Below the pieces are notes generated by a model. The model did no database searches and was not told the origin of the DNA. It was given only the letters and a program-made list of their open reading frames with translations. This document shows positions 16,937 to 25,431 of a stretch of DNA of 64,000 nucleotides, in pieces (positions within the stretch are counted from its first letter, which is position 1; the number at the start of each line of letters is the position of its first letter). This DNA is from JASMTM01 sp046483075 (GTDB lineage: Bacteria; Thermotogota; Thermotogae; Petrotogales; Kosmotogaceae): contig JAWODV010000022.1 of assembly GCA_046483075.1 (NCBI GenBank), positions 1 to 64,000 on the forward strand, given 5' to 3'. Both the position numbers and the translations under genes were made by a program.

Positions 16937-18963
16937 AAGCAGGGATTTTCACAGACCAAAACCACCACTTCTGCTTTTTTAGATATTTCTCCAGAAGTAA
17001 CCAATACAAAGATAGACACATAGCCGGTTTCTTCTGGAGATTTCCATTTAGCAGTATTATGATTTGTTTCTATAATTTCTCCAGCTTCAGCAATCCATTC
17101 AAAAGTAATATCTGTAGCTCCTTCTGGTTCTGTATACACTGTGCATCTAAGAGTAGTAATGTCACCGGGTTTGACAATAAAAGGTTTCGCTGTGGTTGAG
17201 TTTATTTCAAATCTTTTGGTTTCTATCTTAGGAGGTTTTATATAAGGTGACATATAGTTTGTGGTAGCTCCAACAGTCCCATGCGCAACTGCCAGTAATC
17301 TTTTTGTTCCTGGTCTAGTATCGGGCGAAACGTATTTAATTTTGTACTGACTGGATATTTCAACGGCAATTTTATTCATAATATCTCCAAAACTTTCTTT
17401 GATCTTTATATCGTAAAAATCACCCGGTATTTCTCTACTCAACTCTTCGTATTCATTAATATTTTCTGGAGTCACAAGTATCAAACTGGCTCCAATTTCA
17501 TGAAATTTTTCTTTTAATCCCTCAACTGTGGTTTGTGAAAAACCGGTGTTATCTCCATAATAATGGGGGCGAGCATCAGTAATAAGTATCAAAAATTTCT
17601 GCGCCCTTCTTCTAAACTCCATTGATAATCCGGCAATTGCTGCATCAAGAGGGATTTCCGGAACATCCCCACCGCCATCGGCATTTTGTTTTGTGAGGAT
17701 ATATTTTATATAATCGAAATCTTCTGTAAATTCTTTCCTAATTCTAATTTCATCACCAAAAGTAATCAGTCCTATCCTCGCTTTTATATTAGAATTAGTA
17801 AGAATTTCTGTGAATTCCAAAAGATTCTCTACCATGGCATCAAGTTCCTGGATCATACTGGCAGTTGTATCAAGTACAAAAAGTATGTCAACTTCTGATT
17901 CTCTCTTTTCTCCCAAAGATTCTATGCTAATTGGATCTATCATTTTTCCATCTTCATTAATGGTGAAAAAATTAATTCTCTCTTTTTTGCTTGTTTCAAC
18001 AGATACTACAGCAGTTACCGTTGCAAAATCCTTAGTATCAACAGATATAATATCCATTTCTTCAATGAAATTCATTTGTGGAAGCGGGTAGTCTTTTGTC
18101 ACACTACTATTTGAATCTTTATTCCTTACTTTTACTGTCACTAAATCCTTGGAAGCATAATCGGGAAATGAAAGGTAAGATAAATACTCTATGCTTGTAT
18201 AATACTCATAGAAAGAAAACATCTCATTTACCTTATTTGTGAAATCTTCTCCGTTAAATTGAAAAAGATTTCCCCCGCTGAGTTCTACTAATACTGAAAA
18301 TACTGGATCTGGATCTGAATAAAAGTTAAACATTATAATGTTTTTGTCGATTATGTTTTTCTTTAATTCTGGAAGTGCCTCCATATTTACTTCATTTTGC
18401 GTGGTGTCCTCGTCTGTAAAAAGTATCAATAACTTGGAAGCGTATTCTCTAAAATCATAATTTGAAGCAACACGTAAGGCTTCAATCTGGCATTCATCTT
18501 TCCCGCCTCGATAAGTTGCTGCCCTATTTAACCAGTTTTTAGTTTCGCTAATTGATCGGGTGAAGTGAGAAAAATGACTTTTAAATTCAACATTTACTTT
18601 AGAACCAAAACCCAAAACACCAAAACGAACATCATATCCCTGTTCACTCATGTTATTCAATAATTCTTCTGTTTTACTCAAAACGTACTGGATCTTTGGT
18701 TCCATAGTCCCAGAATTATCTACAATCATTACTATATCAATTGGTTTATTAATGACGTTAGTGTGTTTTTCCACAGAAATTATCTTCCCAGGAATTTCAT
18801 TTTCTTCTATTACTTCAATATTCTCTGTATTGAGTTTTTCCCCACTCAGTTTTAGTTCCATAATAGGAAAATCGTTCGTATTAATGCTTTGTATGGTCAA
18901 TGCTGAAAATCCGAAAATAATGAAAAATACCATGAAACTTAGAAAAAGAATGAATTTTCTCAT
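16933..18963 (-). CDS. Exported protein with two von Willebrand A domains
   Basis: The 676-residue protein starts with a signal sequence or anchor (MRKFILFLSFMVFFIIFGFS). VWA domain 1 has the MIDAS motif DNSGT (D82-T86) with a later LFTDED. VWA domain 2 has DTTAS (D365) with LITDAR and a gap of about 280 residues between the MIDAS sites. An Ig-like domain (about 590-676) ends the chain with a CENPCF tail. Such proteins bind protein partners through metal. ATG 18963 is preferred to GTG 18972 because GGGGTGG precedes it. No MoxR ATPase or other usual VWA partner is adjacent. Its only close neighbour is the convergent exported repeat protein. Confidence 0.85.
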   Translation of the reverse strand: MRKFILFLSFMVFFIIFGFSALTIQSINTNDFPIMELKLSGEKLNTENIEVIEENEIPGKIISVEKHTNVINKPIDIVMIVDNSGTMEPKIQYVLSKTEELLNNMSEQGYDVRFGVLGFGSKVNVEFKSHFSHFTRSISETKNWLNRAATYRGGKDECQIEALRVASNYDFREYASKLLILFTDEDTTQNEVNMEALPELKKNIIDKNIIMFNFYSDPDPVFSVLVELSGGNLFQFNGEDFTNKVNEMFSFYEYYTSIEYLSYLSFPDYASKDLVTVKVRNKDSNSSVTKDYPLPQMNFIEEMDIISVDTKDFATVTAVVSVETSKKERINFFTINEDGKMIDPISIESLGEKRESEVDILFVLDTTASMIQELDAMVENLLEFTEILTNSNIKARIGLITFGDEIRIRKEFTEDFDYIKYILTKQNADGGGDVPEIPLDAAIAGLSMEFRRRAQKFLILITDARPHYYGDNTGFSQTTVEGLKEKFHEIGASLILVTPENINEYEELSREIPGDFYDIKIKESFGDIMNKIAVEISSQYKIKYVSPDTRPGTKRLLAVAHGTVGATTNYMSPYIKPPKIETKRFEINSTTAKPFIVKPGDITTLRCTVYTEPEGATDITFEWIAEAGEIIETNHNTAKWKSPEETGYVSIFVLVTSGEISKKAEVVVLVCENPCF

Positions 18964-19202
18964 GTTAGCCACCCCGTCTCTCTTAATTTATTTGAGAGAT
19001 TTTGAATTATATTTAAATCAATTATTCATCCAAAAAAATTCAATATCTATTTCATGTGTTTAACTTGAATCCCTTTTACCAGATAAAGTTTCTTGTTCAA
19101 CTTTCCCTACAGTCCTATTAATGCTGAGCTTTTAAAGGCAGTTATTTCACTTATTTTATAGTTTCAATTATTTTTGTAAGGAACTTCTCCGCTTCATACT
19201 CT

Positions 19203-19718
19203 CTAAGAGTTTCTGCTTCCTTTTTTTTCTTTGAATTCTTCAAATCTTTTTCTTGAATCTTCTATAATCTCTATCGCAGACTCTTTATCTCCCCAACCTT
19301 CACTGCCTGTTTCTTTATTCTCCAGTTCTTTATATATCGAAAAGAAATGCTCAATTTCTTTGAGTAAATGAGGGGGGACTTCGTTTAAATTGGATAAATG
19401 GTTCCACAAAGGATCCTTAACAGGCACACAAAGAATTTTTTCATCGATGCCTTTTTCATCCCACATTTTGAAAACCCCAACCGGTACCGCTTCAATTAAA
19501 CATCCTGGGAAAGTCGGTTCTGAAACAAGAACCAGTGCATCAAGAGGATCATCGTCCTTTGCAAGTGTATTTAATATATAGCCGTAATCACTGGGATAGT
19601 GGACTGCTGAAAAAAGAGTCCTGTCAAATCTTATTCGTTTTCTCTTCTTGTCATATTCGTACTTGTTCTTGCTACCTTTGGGAATTTCTACCATAATATC
19701 AAGTACAGGACCATTCAT
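19203..19718 (-). CDS. ppa: Inorganic pyrophosphatase (family I), C-terminus altered by an A8 frameshift
   Basis: This soluble family I pyrophosphatase hydrolyses PPi to phosphate and drives biosynthesis. The signature DDDPLDALVLVSEP, the IPKGSKNKYEYDK segment and KDPLWNHLSNLNEVP are all present in a 171-residue frame starting at ATG 19718 behind GGAGGT. The frame ends GSRNS just after a run of eight A (minus strand, 19228-19221). With seven A the protein would instead continue KEAETLREYEAEKFLTKI and stop at 19151, adding about 18 residues. The core enzyme is complete either way. The shift may be a true indel, a sequencing error at a homopolymer, or transcript slippage. Confidence 0.93.
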   Translation of the reverse strand: MNGPVLDIMVEIPKGSKNKYEYDKKRKRIRFDRTLFSAVHYPSDYGYILNTLAKDDDPLDALVLVSEPTFPGCLIEAVPVGVFKMWDEKGIDEKILCVPVKDPLWNHLSNLNEVPPHLLKEIEHFFSIYKELENKETGSEGWGDKESAIEIIEDSRKRFEEFKEKKGSRNS

Positions 19719-19851
19719 AACAACACCTCCATTGTTATTATACAGCTTTGAACTAACAATAAATAATCATTGCAATATAGAGTCCCAAAGGATAACTTTA
19801 TTTATTATTAACTGTTCTATAATTAGTTAAAACAAATGAGGGGGTATAATT

Positions 19852-20286
19852 ATGAAAAAGTTATATATCCTGACTCTTTTAGTGTTAATTGTTTTTATGC
19901 TAACAGGTTGTCCCGAAATTTTCTATAAATATTCTTTAACCACAACTAAATATCATTGTAGTTCTGACTTGTTGGCAAAGGCAAAAAAAGAATTTGGTTC
20001 TACTGCAGTTTTAGCTGATTGGGAAGATATAAAATCCTCTTATGGTAATAACATTGAAGCGTTCTGTAATGACATCGGACTCGAAGTTGGTGAAATCTAT
20101 AGCGCTTTTGTTATAAGAGACGGAGACAATACATATGAAAAAGATCGTCAGTATTATATAACCAGATTTAATGGTGATAAACCCGGGGGATATCTTGCCC
20201 ATGACAACATAGATAATAATTATCTTTGTTTGGGTTCATGGGATGAATGTACCTTTAGAATATTAGTTAGACATAGAATCTTTTAG
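19852..20286 (+). CDS. Small lipoprotein, function unknown
   Basis: The 144-residue protein has a lipoprotein signal (MKKLYILTLLVLIVFMLTGC) with lipobox LTGC and Cys20 as the lipidation site. The mature part has two further cysteine-containing segments (KYHCSSDLL, EAFCNDIG) and no motif that I recognise. Start ATG 19852 follows GAGGGGG. TATAAT at 19818-19823 may be the -10 box, though no clear -35 is seen. It faces the flavodoxin gene, whose stop lies 7 bp away. Confidence 0.75.
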   Translation: MKKLYILTLLVLIVFMLTGCPEIFYKYSLTTTKYHCSSDLLAKAKKEFGSTAVLADWEDIKSSYGNNIEAFCNDIGLEVGEIYSAFVIRDGDNTYEKDRQYYITRFNGDKPGGYLAHDNIDNNYLCLGSWDECTFRILVRHRIF

Positions 20287-20293
20287 CGACACT

Positions 20294-20833
20294 TTACAAA
20301 TTTAGAATTTTCCTAGCCCAGTCACGTGCTTTTTTCATTACCTCTTCTAACTTATTTGTACTTTGAAACTCTGCCACACTAATAATATTATTACCTTCAA
20401 GCATTTCCTCGAAATCATCGAAGGTATCTCCAGCCATTCCTTCATGCGTACAGAATAATGCAACTTCTTTATTCACAAAATCTTCCTGATCGAAAAATGT
20501 ATTGAAAGGTGGTGCATATGTCAGTGCCCATACAGGGGTTCCAAGTATTATTAGTTCATAATTGTCCGGATTATAGTTTAGCTTATCAATTTCTGGCTTT
20601 GCATCCATTTCAACTGATTCCTGTCCCCAGATATATTCTTCTTTATCTTCATCTCTGTCATAACCTTCAATTTGCTCAGGATTTTCAACATGTTGATAGA
20701 AAGATCTTTTCCCTTTATCCTTTGGTACGAGTCTTTGTATGTCCGCATCAATCTCATGTGCTATTGTTTTAGCAATTTCCTTTGTAAATTCATCATAGGA
20801 GTAATATACCAATAACGCTTTCTTTTTTGCCAT
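20294..20833 (-). CDS. Flavodoxin-family protein
   Basis: The 179-residue protein resembles flavodoxin-like FMN proteins: N-terminal strand plus phosphate-loop region ALLVYYSYDEFTKEIAKTIA, a central LIILGTPVWALTYAPP segment that matches the 50s/60s flavin loop, and VALFCTHEGMAGDTFDDFEE. It is likely a cytoplasmic electron carrier or quinone/FMN reductase. The phosphate loop is Y-S-Y-D-E-F rather than the classic T/S-x-T-G-N-T, as in many distant flavodoxin_4-type proteins. Start ATG 20833 follows GAGGAGG. It lies downstream of the PfpI gene, separated by a hairpin. Confidence 0.85.
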   Translation of the reverse strand: MAKKKALLVYYSYDEFTKEIAKTIAHEIDADIQRLVPKDKGKRSFYQHVENPEQIEGYDRDEDKEEYIWGQESVEMDAKPEIDKLNYNPDNYELIILGTPVWALTYAPPFNTFFDQEDFVNKEVALFCTHEGMAGDTFDDFEEMLEGNNIISVAEFQSTNKLEEVMKKARDWARKILNL

Positions 20834-20929
20834 TTTATGGCCTCCTCACAACATTTTTCATTTAGAAGATTACTGGAGCTTAACCTCTTAGATAGAGTTT
20901 ACTACATATACATTCTTTCCCGAAAATAA

Positions 20930-20962
20930 TACAACCTGTCTCTTTTAAAGTGACAGGCTGTA
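20930..20962 (-). terminator. Hairpin after the PfpI-like gene
   Basis: TACAACCTGTC (20930-20940) can pair with GACAGGCTGTA (20952-20962) with one mismatch, closing a loop that itself contains CTTTTAAAG. On the minus strand it is followed by TTATTTT-rich sequence. It lies a few bases after the stop at 20970, so it probably ends that transcript. Confidence 0.65.
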
Positions 20963-20969
20963 ATTTTTA

Positions 20970-21476
20970 TTAAAGATCTTTTAGAAATTCCACGAATTTT
21001 TTCATCCAGATATAAAGATCCCCAGGATGTCTTGAACTTATCCAGTTGCGATCAACAACCACCTCGTTATCTTCATAATGAGCTCCGGCATTTACAACAT
21101 CATCTTTAATTGTTATAACCGATGTTCCCTTTCTTTCCTTTAAAATATCTGCCGATATCAATATCTGTGGTCCATGGCAGATCGTGGCAACAGGTTTTTC
21201 TTTTTCAAAAAAATGCTTTACAATCTTTAGTGCGCTTTCATTTAATCTTACCGTTTCAGGAGCTTTTCCTCCTGGGATCACCAGAGCATCGTATTCTTCA
21301 GGATTAACAGATTCAAAGGATAAATCAGGTTTAACATTATAATCATGTTTCCCGGTTATTTCCTTTTCATTATTTGCCGCAATTTTTACTTCATAACTTT
21401 CTTCCATCAAACGATGCAAAGGATAAATGAGCTCTAAATCTTCAAAACCATTTCCAGTTATAAATAGAATTTTCAT
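20970..21476 (-). CDS. DJ-1/PfpI family protein
   Basis: The 168-residue protein has the class I glutaminase-like fold of PfpI/YhbO: ILFITGNGFEDLELIYP with the conserved Glu, DALVIPGGKAPE, and the nucleophile elbow ATICHGPQ with its reactive cysteine. Family members act as stress proteins (protein/nucleotide deglycases or peptidases); the activity of this one is not determinable. Start ATG 21476 follows GAGGAGG. A long AT-rich non-coding region lies upstream and may hold its promoter and operators. Confidence 0.88.
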   Translation of the reverse strand: MKILFITGNGFEDLELIYPLHRLMEESYEVKIAANNEKEITGKHDYNVKPDLSFESVNPEEYDALVIPGGKAPETVRLNESALKIVKHFFEKEKPVATICHGPQILISADILKERKGTSVITIKDDVVNAGAHYEDNEVVVDRNWISSRHPGDLYIWMKKFVEFLKDL

Positions 21477-22028
21477 ATAATCCTCCTCAATCCAGATAAT
21501 AATAGTCTGTTTTTAATTATAACACTTTTTCTTTCCATGCTAAAGTAGCAATCTTACCTATAAGGACTTTTGAACATATAATTCACAATTTTTGAACAAA
21601 ATAATGTTTATTGCACGTTTATAACTCAATATAAATGATGATGTTCTTTTATTTATAAGGTTTTTAAAATGTTCATAAATGAATTCTCTACAATTAATAC
21701 CAATATTACTCTTTGAACTTTGAAAAGTGATTTGAACATCAAGTACTAAATCAAACCATGCATTTTGTTTTCTTTCTATAAAAACATTTCTGGAAGGTGT
21801 TTCTAAGGCAAACTCTTTTAGACATTTTATAGCACTTTATTTATGACACTTAGCTTAGTTATGAACATTATACGTTTATAAATCAAAAATTATAAACATA
21901 CTTCGAATTTCATTGTGCATAAATATTACTATCAGTTTTGAAACGTTTTTAAACATTAACTACTACTATTACTAGGTTTTATATAATAATAAGAGTAATA
22001 AAACAATAAGATCTTATCTTAAAACTTT
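21477..22028. other. AT-rich non-coding block with repeated TGAACA motifs
   Basis: About 550 bp hold no credible gene. The hexamer TGAACA or its complement occurs five times: 21571, 21593, 21670 (as TGTTCA), 21733 and 21862. An ATGTTC variant lies at 21641, and related CGTTTATAA strings lie at about 21616 and 21873. By chance well under one exact copy is expected. The block sits upstream of the PfpI gene and downstream of the mini-membrane gene. It could be a regulatory region or a DNA-binding array. No classical DnaA boxes were seen. Confidence 0.5.
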
Positions 22029-22124
22029 TTATGAAGTCAAACCAAACCTATAACTAAGAAAAATGACTATAAATGTCAGAACTATTATAACCACAACAAG
22101 CGAAAAACTTCTTCTTTTCTTCAA
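22029..22124 (-). CDS. 31-residue single-span membrane peptide
   Basis: A TTG start at 22124 lies five bases after GAGAGGGGA (22138-22130). The frame encodes MKKRRSFSLVVVIIVLTF and continues hydrophobic to about residue 24, ending SYRFGLTS. A basic N-terminus followed by one long hydrophobic helix and a short polar tail is typical of small inner-membrane proteins. The gene begins 21 bp after the stop of the PlsC-like gene, so the two are probably co-transcribed, and a role in membrane lipid synthesis or its control is conceivable (inference). Confidence 0.6.
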   Translation of the reverse strand: MKKRRSFSLVVVIIVLTFIVIFLSYRFGLTS

Positions 22125-22145
22125 AACAATCCCCTCTCAAAACAT

Positions 22146-23228
22146 TTAATGATTTAGAATATCAAAAGCATGATAAATAAGGAACGATGAAAATTCAGTT
22201 TTTATCCTCACTACATTGTTCTCATAAACAAATTCAATAAACCTCTTTAAAAACGTTGAAAGACCCCTAATTTTATTTACGTTTAAAACTCTGTTTCCCA
22301 CTCTAATATACTCTTTGTTCAATAACAAACCACCCTTAAACTTCTCAACCACTTTTCCATCACTCTTCTTTCTAACAACACCTTTTGCCATACCGGCATT
22401 TAATATTTCTGAATCCCTCAAATATGATTTCAATAAATTTCTTTGTTCATCAACAATTAAATCAATACTTTCTCCATTAATATATCCAAAATCATCAACA
22501 AAGAATTCAAAATTACATTTTGAACACATAGCTTTATCTCCAGAAGCTTTCACTGTTCTATACGAACAACATTCAGGACAAAACCAGATTAACCTTTCCA
22601 AACCAAGAGCTTTTTTCCTCCCACGAAATGCATACTTTCTTGATCTTTGCCAGTCCCATTCAGAATCATAAATAAAATCTATTACTCCTTCTCCCTCAAA
22701 GATATCAAAGTCTATTTCAATGGTTCCTTTTCTTCCTTTTTCAGCCCAGCGTGGTTTTGTTAGATAACCACCATGTATTTTAGCCCCTATTATGGGTACC
22801 TTTGACTTATTAAGCAACTTGTCTATACCGGGGTAAATCTTTTCTGGTCTGCCATCCCAGGTAACAGAACCTTCTGGAAATAATCCAACTGCGCCACCAT
22901 TTTTTAATGCTTTAAAGATATTTCTAACTGTTTTCAAATCTGGAACACCTTTCTGCTTTTCAATTGAATCAGATAGTTTTAAAGGAATACCAAGCCACCA
23001 AGATTGAAAGGTTCCCAGTGCAGCAACCCAGGAAATGGGATCATCTATTGTCGCCAAAACAAATATCGGGTCAAGAAAATGATTGTGATTCGCAACCAAG
23101 ATATAAGGAGGTTTAGGTAAATTTTCTGTATTAAACGCCTTAATGTTAAATTTTTTATCTACAGGGTTATTAAATAGTTTCTTCGATATTCGCCAGAGCC
23201 ATGTATCTCCCGGTACTTTTTTCTTCAT
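22146..23228 (-). CDS. PlsC-type acyltransferase fused to a zinc ribbon
   Basis: The 360-residue protein is a glycerophospholipid acyltransferase of the PlsC type (1-acyl-sn-glycerol-3-phosphate to phosphatidate). Motif I is HNHFLD (H-x4-D), motif III is LFPEGS, and motif IV-like PIIGAKIHGG follows. After about residue 210 there is an added region with a zinc ribbon (CPECC and CSKC, 18 residues apart) and a beta-rich tail of about 110 residues. That makes it about 120 residues longer than ordinary PlsC. Start ATG 23228 follows AGGAGG. It is upstream of the mini-membrane gene and downstream of a hydrolase gene on the same strand. Confidence 0.85.
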   Translation of the reverse strand: MKKKVPGDTWLWRISKKLFNNPVDKKFNIKAFNTENLPKPPYILVANHNHFLDPIFVLATIDDPISWVAALGTFQSWWLGIPLKLSDSIEKQKGVPDLKTVRNIFKALKNGGAVGLFPEGSVTWDGRPEKIYPGIDKLLNKSKVPIIGAKIHGGYLTKPRWAEKGRKGTIEIDFDIFEGEGVIDFIYDSEWDWQRSRKYAFRGRKKALGLERLIWFCPECCSYRTVKASGDKAMCSKCNFEFFVDDFGYINGESIDLIVDEQRNLLKSYLRDSEILNAGMAKGVVRKKSDGKVVEKFKGGLLLNKEYIRVGNRVLNVNKIRGLSTFLKRFIEFVYENNVVRIKTEFSSFLIYHAFDILNH

Positions 23229-23265
23229 ATTAACCTCCTGAAGTTTATTGTTTAGTCGTTAGGTT

Positions 23266-24183
23266 TTAATTTTTAAAATAACTAACAGTTTTTCTAAGGA
23301 TATATTTTTTAAACATTATAGAACTCAGATGACCGGTTGGCAATTTACACAATTTTGAATTTGGAAGGGTAGCATTTAACTCCCGGGTCGAAGCTTTTGG
23401 AATAAAAATATCAAATAGAGCTTGAAATAATAACACAGGTTGGTTAACAAACCTGGCATAAGTCAAGGGGTCATACTCAAAACATGCCTTAGGTGACATA
23501 TCAACACTGATTTCTGATTTTTCCAATCTCTTCAAATAATCCTTGAATTCATTTTTATGAAGTTTATAACACTTTTCCTTGTTACAGGATTTATCCTCTT
23601 CATATTTAACTCTTAAAACCTTTGTAGCAAAGCTTTTCCATGTTATATGATAAAAATTGCCTCCGGTTACAACCAGGGATAATTTCTCGATATCTTTACA
23701 CAAAGCTGCACTGATAACAGCTATAAATCCACCAAAGCTGTATCCCATAATATAAATTGGCTTATCAAATTGTTTCAAATAATTAACTGTGGTAAGGGCA
23801 TCTACAACAGCATTTTCGAATCTATTTCTCAAAAGGGCTGCGTTTGTTTCCATAAATAATTCTCCAGATTTATAACCAATCGGGGTTCTTTCAAAATGAT
23901 AGGGAAGGATCATCATAGTTCCTGAAAAACCATATTCGGGCATCTTTTTAATAAACCACAATAAGTGTTTTAGATTTTTTTGTCCTGTCCCATGAAGAAA
24001 TATTATATTACCCTCTGAACACTCGGGATTTCCTGATAGCTTAAGAATAAGTTTTTCATTGTTTTTGTGTTCAGCAGGATAATTAGATTGTAGAATGATT
24101 TGTTTCAAACCATCTTCTATTTCTTCTTGATATATCAGTTTAGGTTTGTTTGAATACCTAAACGCAAAATAATTGTTCTGCAT
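23266..24183 (-). CDS. Alpha/beta hydrolase
   Basis: The roughly 305-residue protein has an alpha/beta-hydrolase fold: FLHGTG oxyanion loop, the nucleophile elbow GYSFGG, a later LFQALFDIFIP with the acid residue, and a final LPTGHLS with the catalytic His. A Cys-rich insertion (DKSCNKEKCYK) sits between. No signal peptide is visible, so it is cytoplasmic. Several starts are possible. ATG 24183 is preferred to ATG 24204 or 24228 because a GAAAGGG lies upstream and TATTAT-like sequence (about 24210-24220) leaves room for a promoter. It lies 37 bp upstream of the PlsC-like gene. The ester or lipid substrate is unknown. Confidence 0.78.
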   Translation of the reverse strand: MQNNYFAFRYSNKPKLIYQEEIEDGLKQIILQSNYPAEHKNNEKLILKLSGNPECSEGNIIFLHGTGQKNLKHLLWFIKKMPEYGFSGTMMILPYHFERTPIGYKSGELFMETNAALLRNRFENAVVDALTTVNYLKQFDKPIYIMGYSFGGFIAVISAALCKDIEKLSLVVTGGNFYHITWKSFATKVLRVKYEEDKSCNKEKCYKLHKNEFKDYLKRLEKSEISVDMSPKACFEYDPLTYARFVNQPVLLFQALFDIFIPKASTRELNATLPNSKLCKLPTGHLSSIMFKKYILRKTVSYFKN

Positions 24184-24253
24184 TTTAAAATTCAGCCCTT
24201 TCATGTATAATAATAATTCGAAAACCAAACTATTATGGCAACTGGAGGATTAA

Positions 24254-25429
24254 ATGAATACAATAGCTGTAATAACAGGACTAGCTTTGCTTGCAATCAC
24301 AATGAGGCTATTTAAAAATATAACACTTGCGTTAATTATAGCAATCGCTACTATCGGTATTATTCTATTGATACCTTTCAATACATATTTTATCTCATTT
24401 TTTACCACGGTTTCAGTTTGGGAATTCTGGAAAGTAATAATCACGATATTTTCAATATATCTGCTTGGGGAAACAATGAGTAAAAGTGGAGACTCTAAGA
24501 AGTTTACCTCAGCTATTAAAGAAATATTTCCCAATCCAAAGGTTTCAATTTCTTTAATGCCAGCATTGATAGGATTACTTCCAATGCCTGGTGGAGCTAT
24601 GTTTTCAGCTCCAATGGTAAAAGAAATTTCTGATGATTCTTCTAATATTTCTTTAAAAGATGCTCTGGCAACCAACTATTGGTTCAGGCATTCAATGGAA
24701 TATTTTTGGCCTTTGTATCCTGCAATAATAATTGTTGCGAGTATGGCTAATGTTTCATTAAGATCCATCGTGATCTGGATGCTTCCAGTAGGTCTAGCTG
24801 CAATAATTTCAGGCTATTTATTGTTGATAAGAAGTGTACCAAAGATAAAACTTGAAAAATCCTCACTTTTGCAACTGATCTTCAGCTCCTGGCCAATAAT
24901 CATTGTGATCATTTTTGTTGTTCTAAATCAACCAGGATGGCTTGTTGTTATGCTAACGTCAGTACTATATCTAATTACAAAGAAAAACAAAACAAAAGCG
25001 CTAACTGCTGTTATGGAAAAATGGAAAACGTTTATTTTGTTGCTTGCGGTTTTTTACTTTAAGTCATTTGTTGAAAAGACTGGAGTTCATGATTTTATGA
25101 GTGAGGAGCTTATAGGTTGGTCCATACCTACCGTGCTTGTGATGATGGTTCTTCCTTTCATTATGGGACAGATGACAGGAATCACTCAGGGAGCAGTTGG
25201 TTTAAGTTTTCCTCTGGTGATGAGTATGGCTTCCAATGGTTCAAATTTAAGCGTTGCCATTCTCGCTTATACCTTTGCTGTTGCTGGTGTGTTGCTCTCT
25301 CCTGTTCATCTTTGTACTGTATTAACAGTTAATTACTTTAGAGAAAGTTATTCCGCGCTTGTCAAAAGAATTTTATTACCATTAAGCATTGCCACAGTAA
25401 CAGGAGTACTGGTTTTTCTGTATTTATAA
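24254..25429 (+). CDS. DUF401 family membrane permease
   Basis: The 391-residue protein has about ten membrane spans and resembles the DUF401 family (ion-transporter-like superfamily related to GntP/DctM carriers). The family-typical PALIGLLPMPGGAMFSAPMV occurs near residue 100, and a similar LPFIMGQMTGITQGAVGLSF appears in the second half, indicating two inverted repeats. Start ATG 24254 follows CTGGAGG. It is divergent from the hydrolase gene and convergent with the nucleotidyltransferase gene. The substrate is unknown, and the superfamily mostly moves organic acids or ions. Confidence 0.82.
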   Translation: MNTIAVITGLALLAITMRLFKNITLALIIAIATIGIILLIPFNTYFISFFTTVSVWEFWKVIITIFSIYLLGETMSKSGDSKKFTSAIKEIFPNPKVSISLMPALIGLLPMPGGAMFSAPMVKEISDDSSNISLKDALATNYWFRHSMEYFWPLYPAIIIVASMANVSLRSIVIWMLPVGLAAIISGYLLLIRSVPKIKLEKSSLLQLIFSSWPIIIVIIFVVLNQPGWLVVMLTSVLYLITKKNKTKALTAVMEKWKTFILLLAVFYFKSFVEKTGVHDFMSEELIGWSIPTVLVMMVLPFIMGQMTGITQGAVGLSFPLVMSMASNGSNLSVAILAYTFAVAGVLLSPVHLCTVLTVNYFRESYSALVKRILLPLSIATVTGVLVFLYL

Positions 25430-25431
25430 AA

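Noticed and set aside
21477..22028. Replication origin
   Set aside because: AT-rich with repeats, but no DnaA boxes and no dnaA/dnaN or similar neighbours were seen.
24250..24675. 141-codon minus-strand frame opposite the DUF401 gene
   Set aside because: Mirror of a hydrophobic coding sequence with matching codon phase; the plus-strand frame has clear family motifs.
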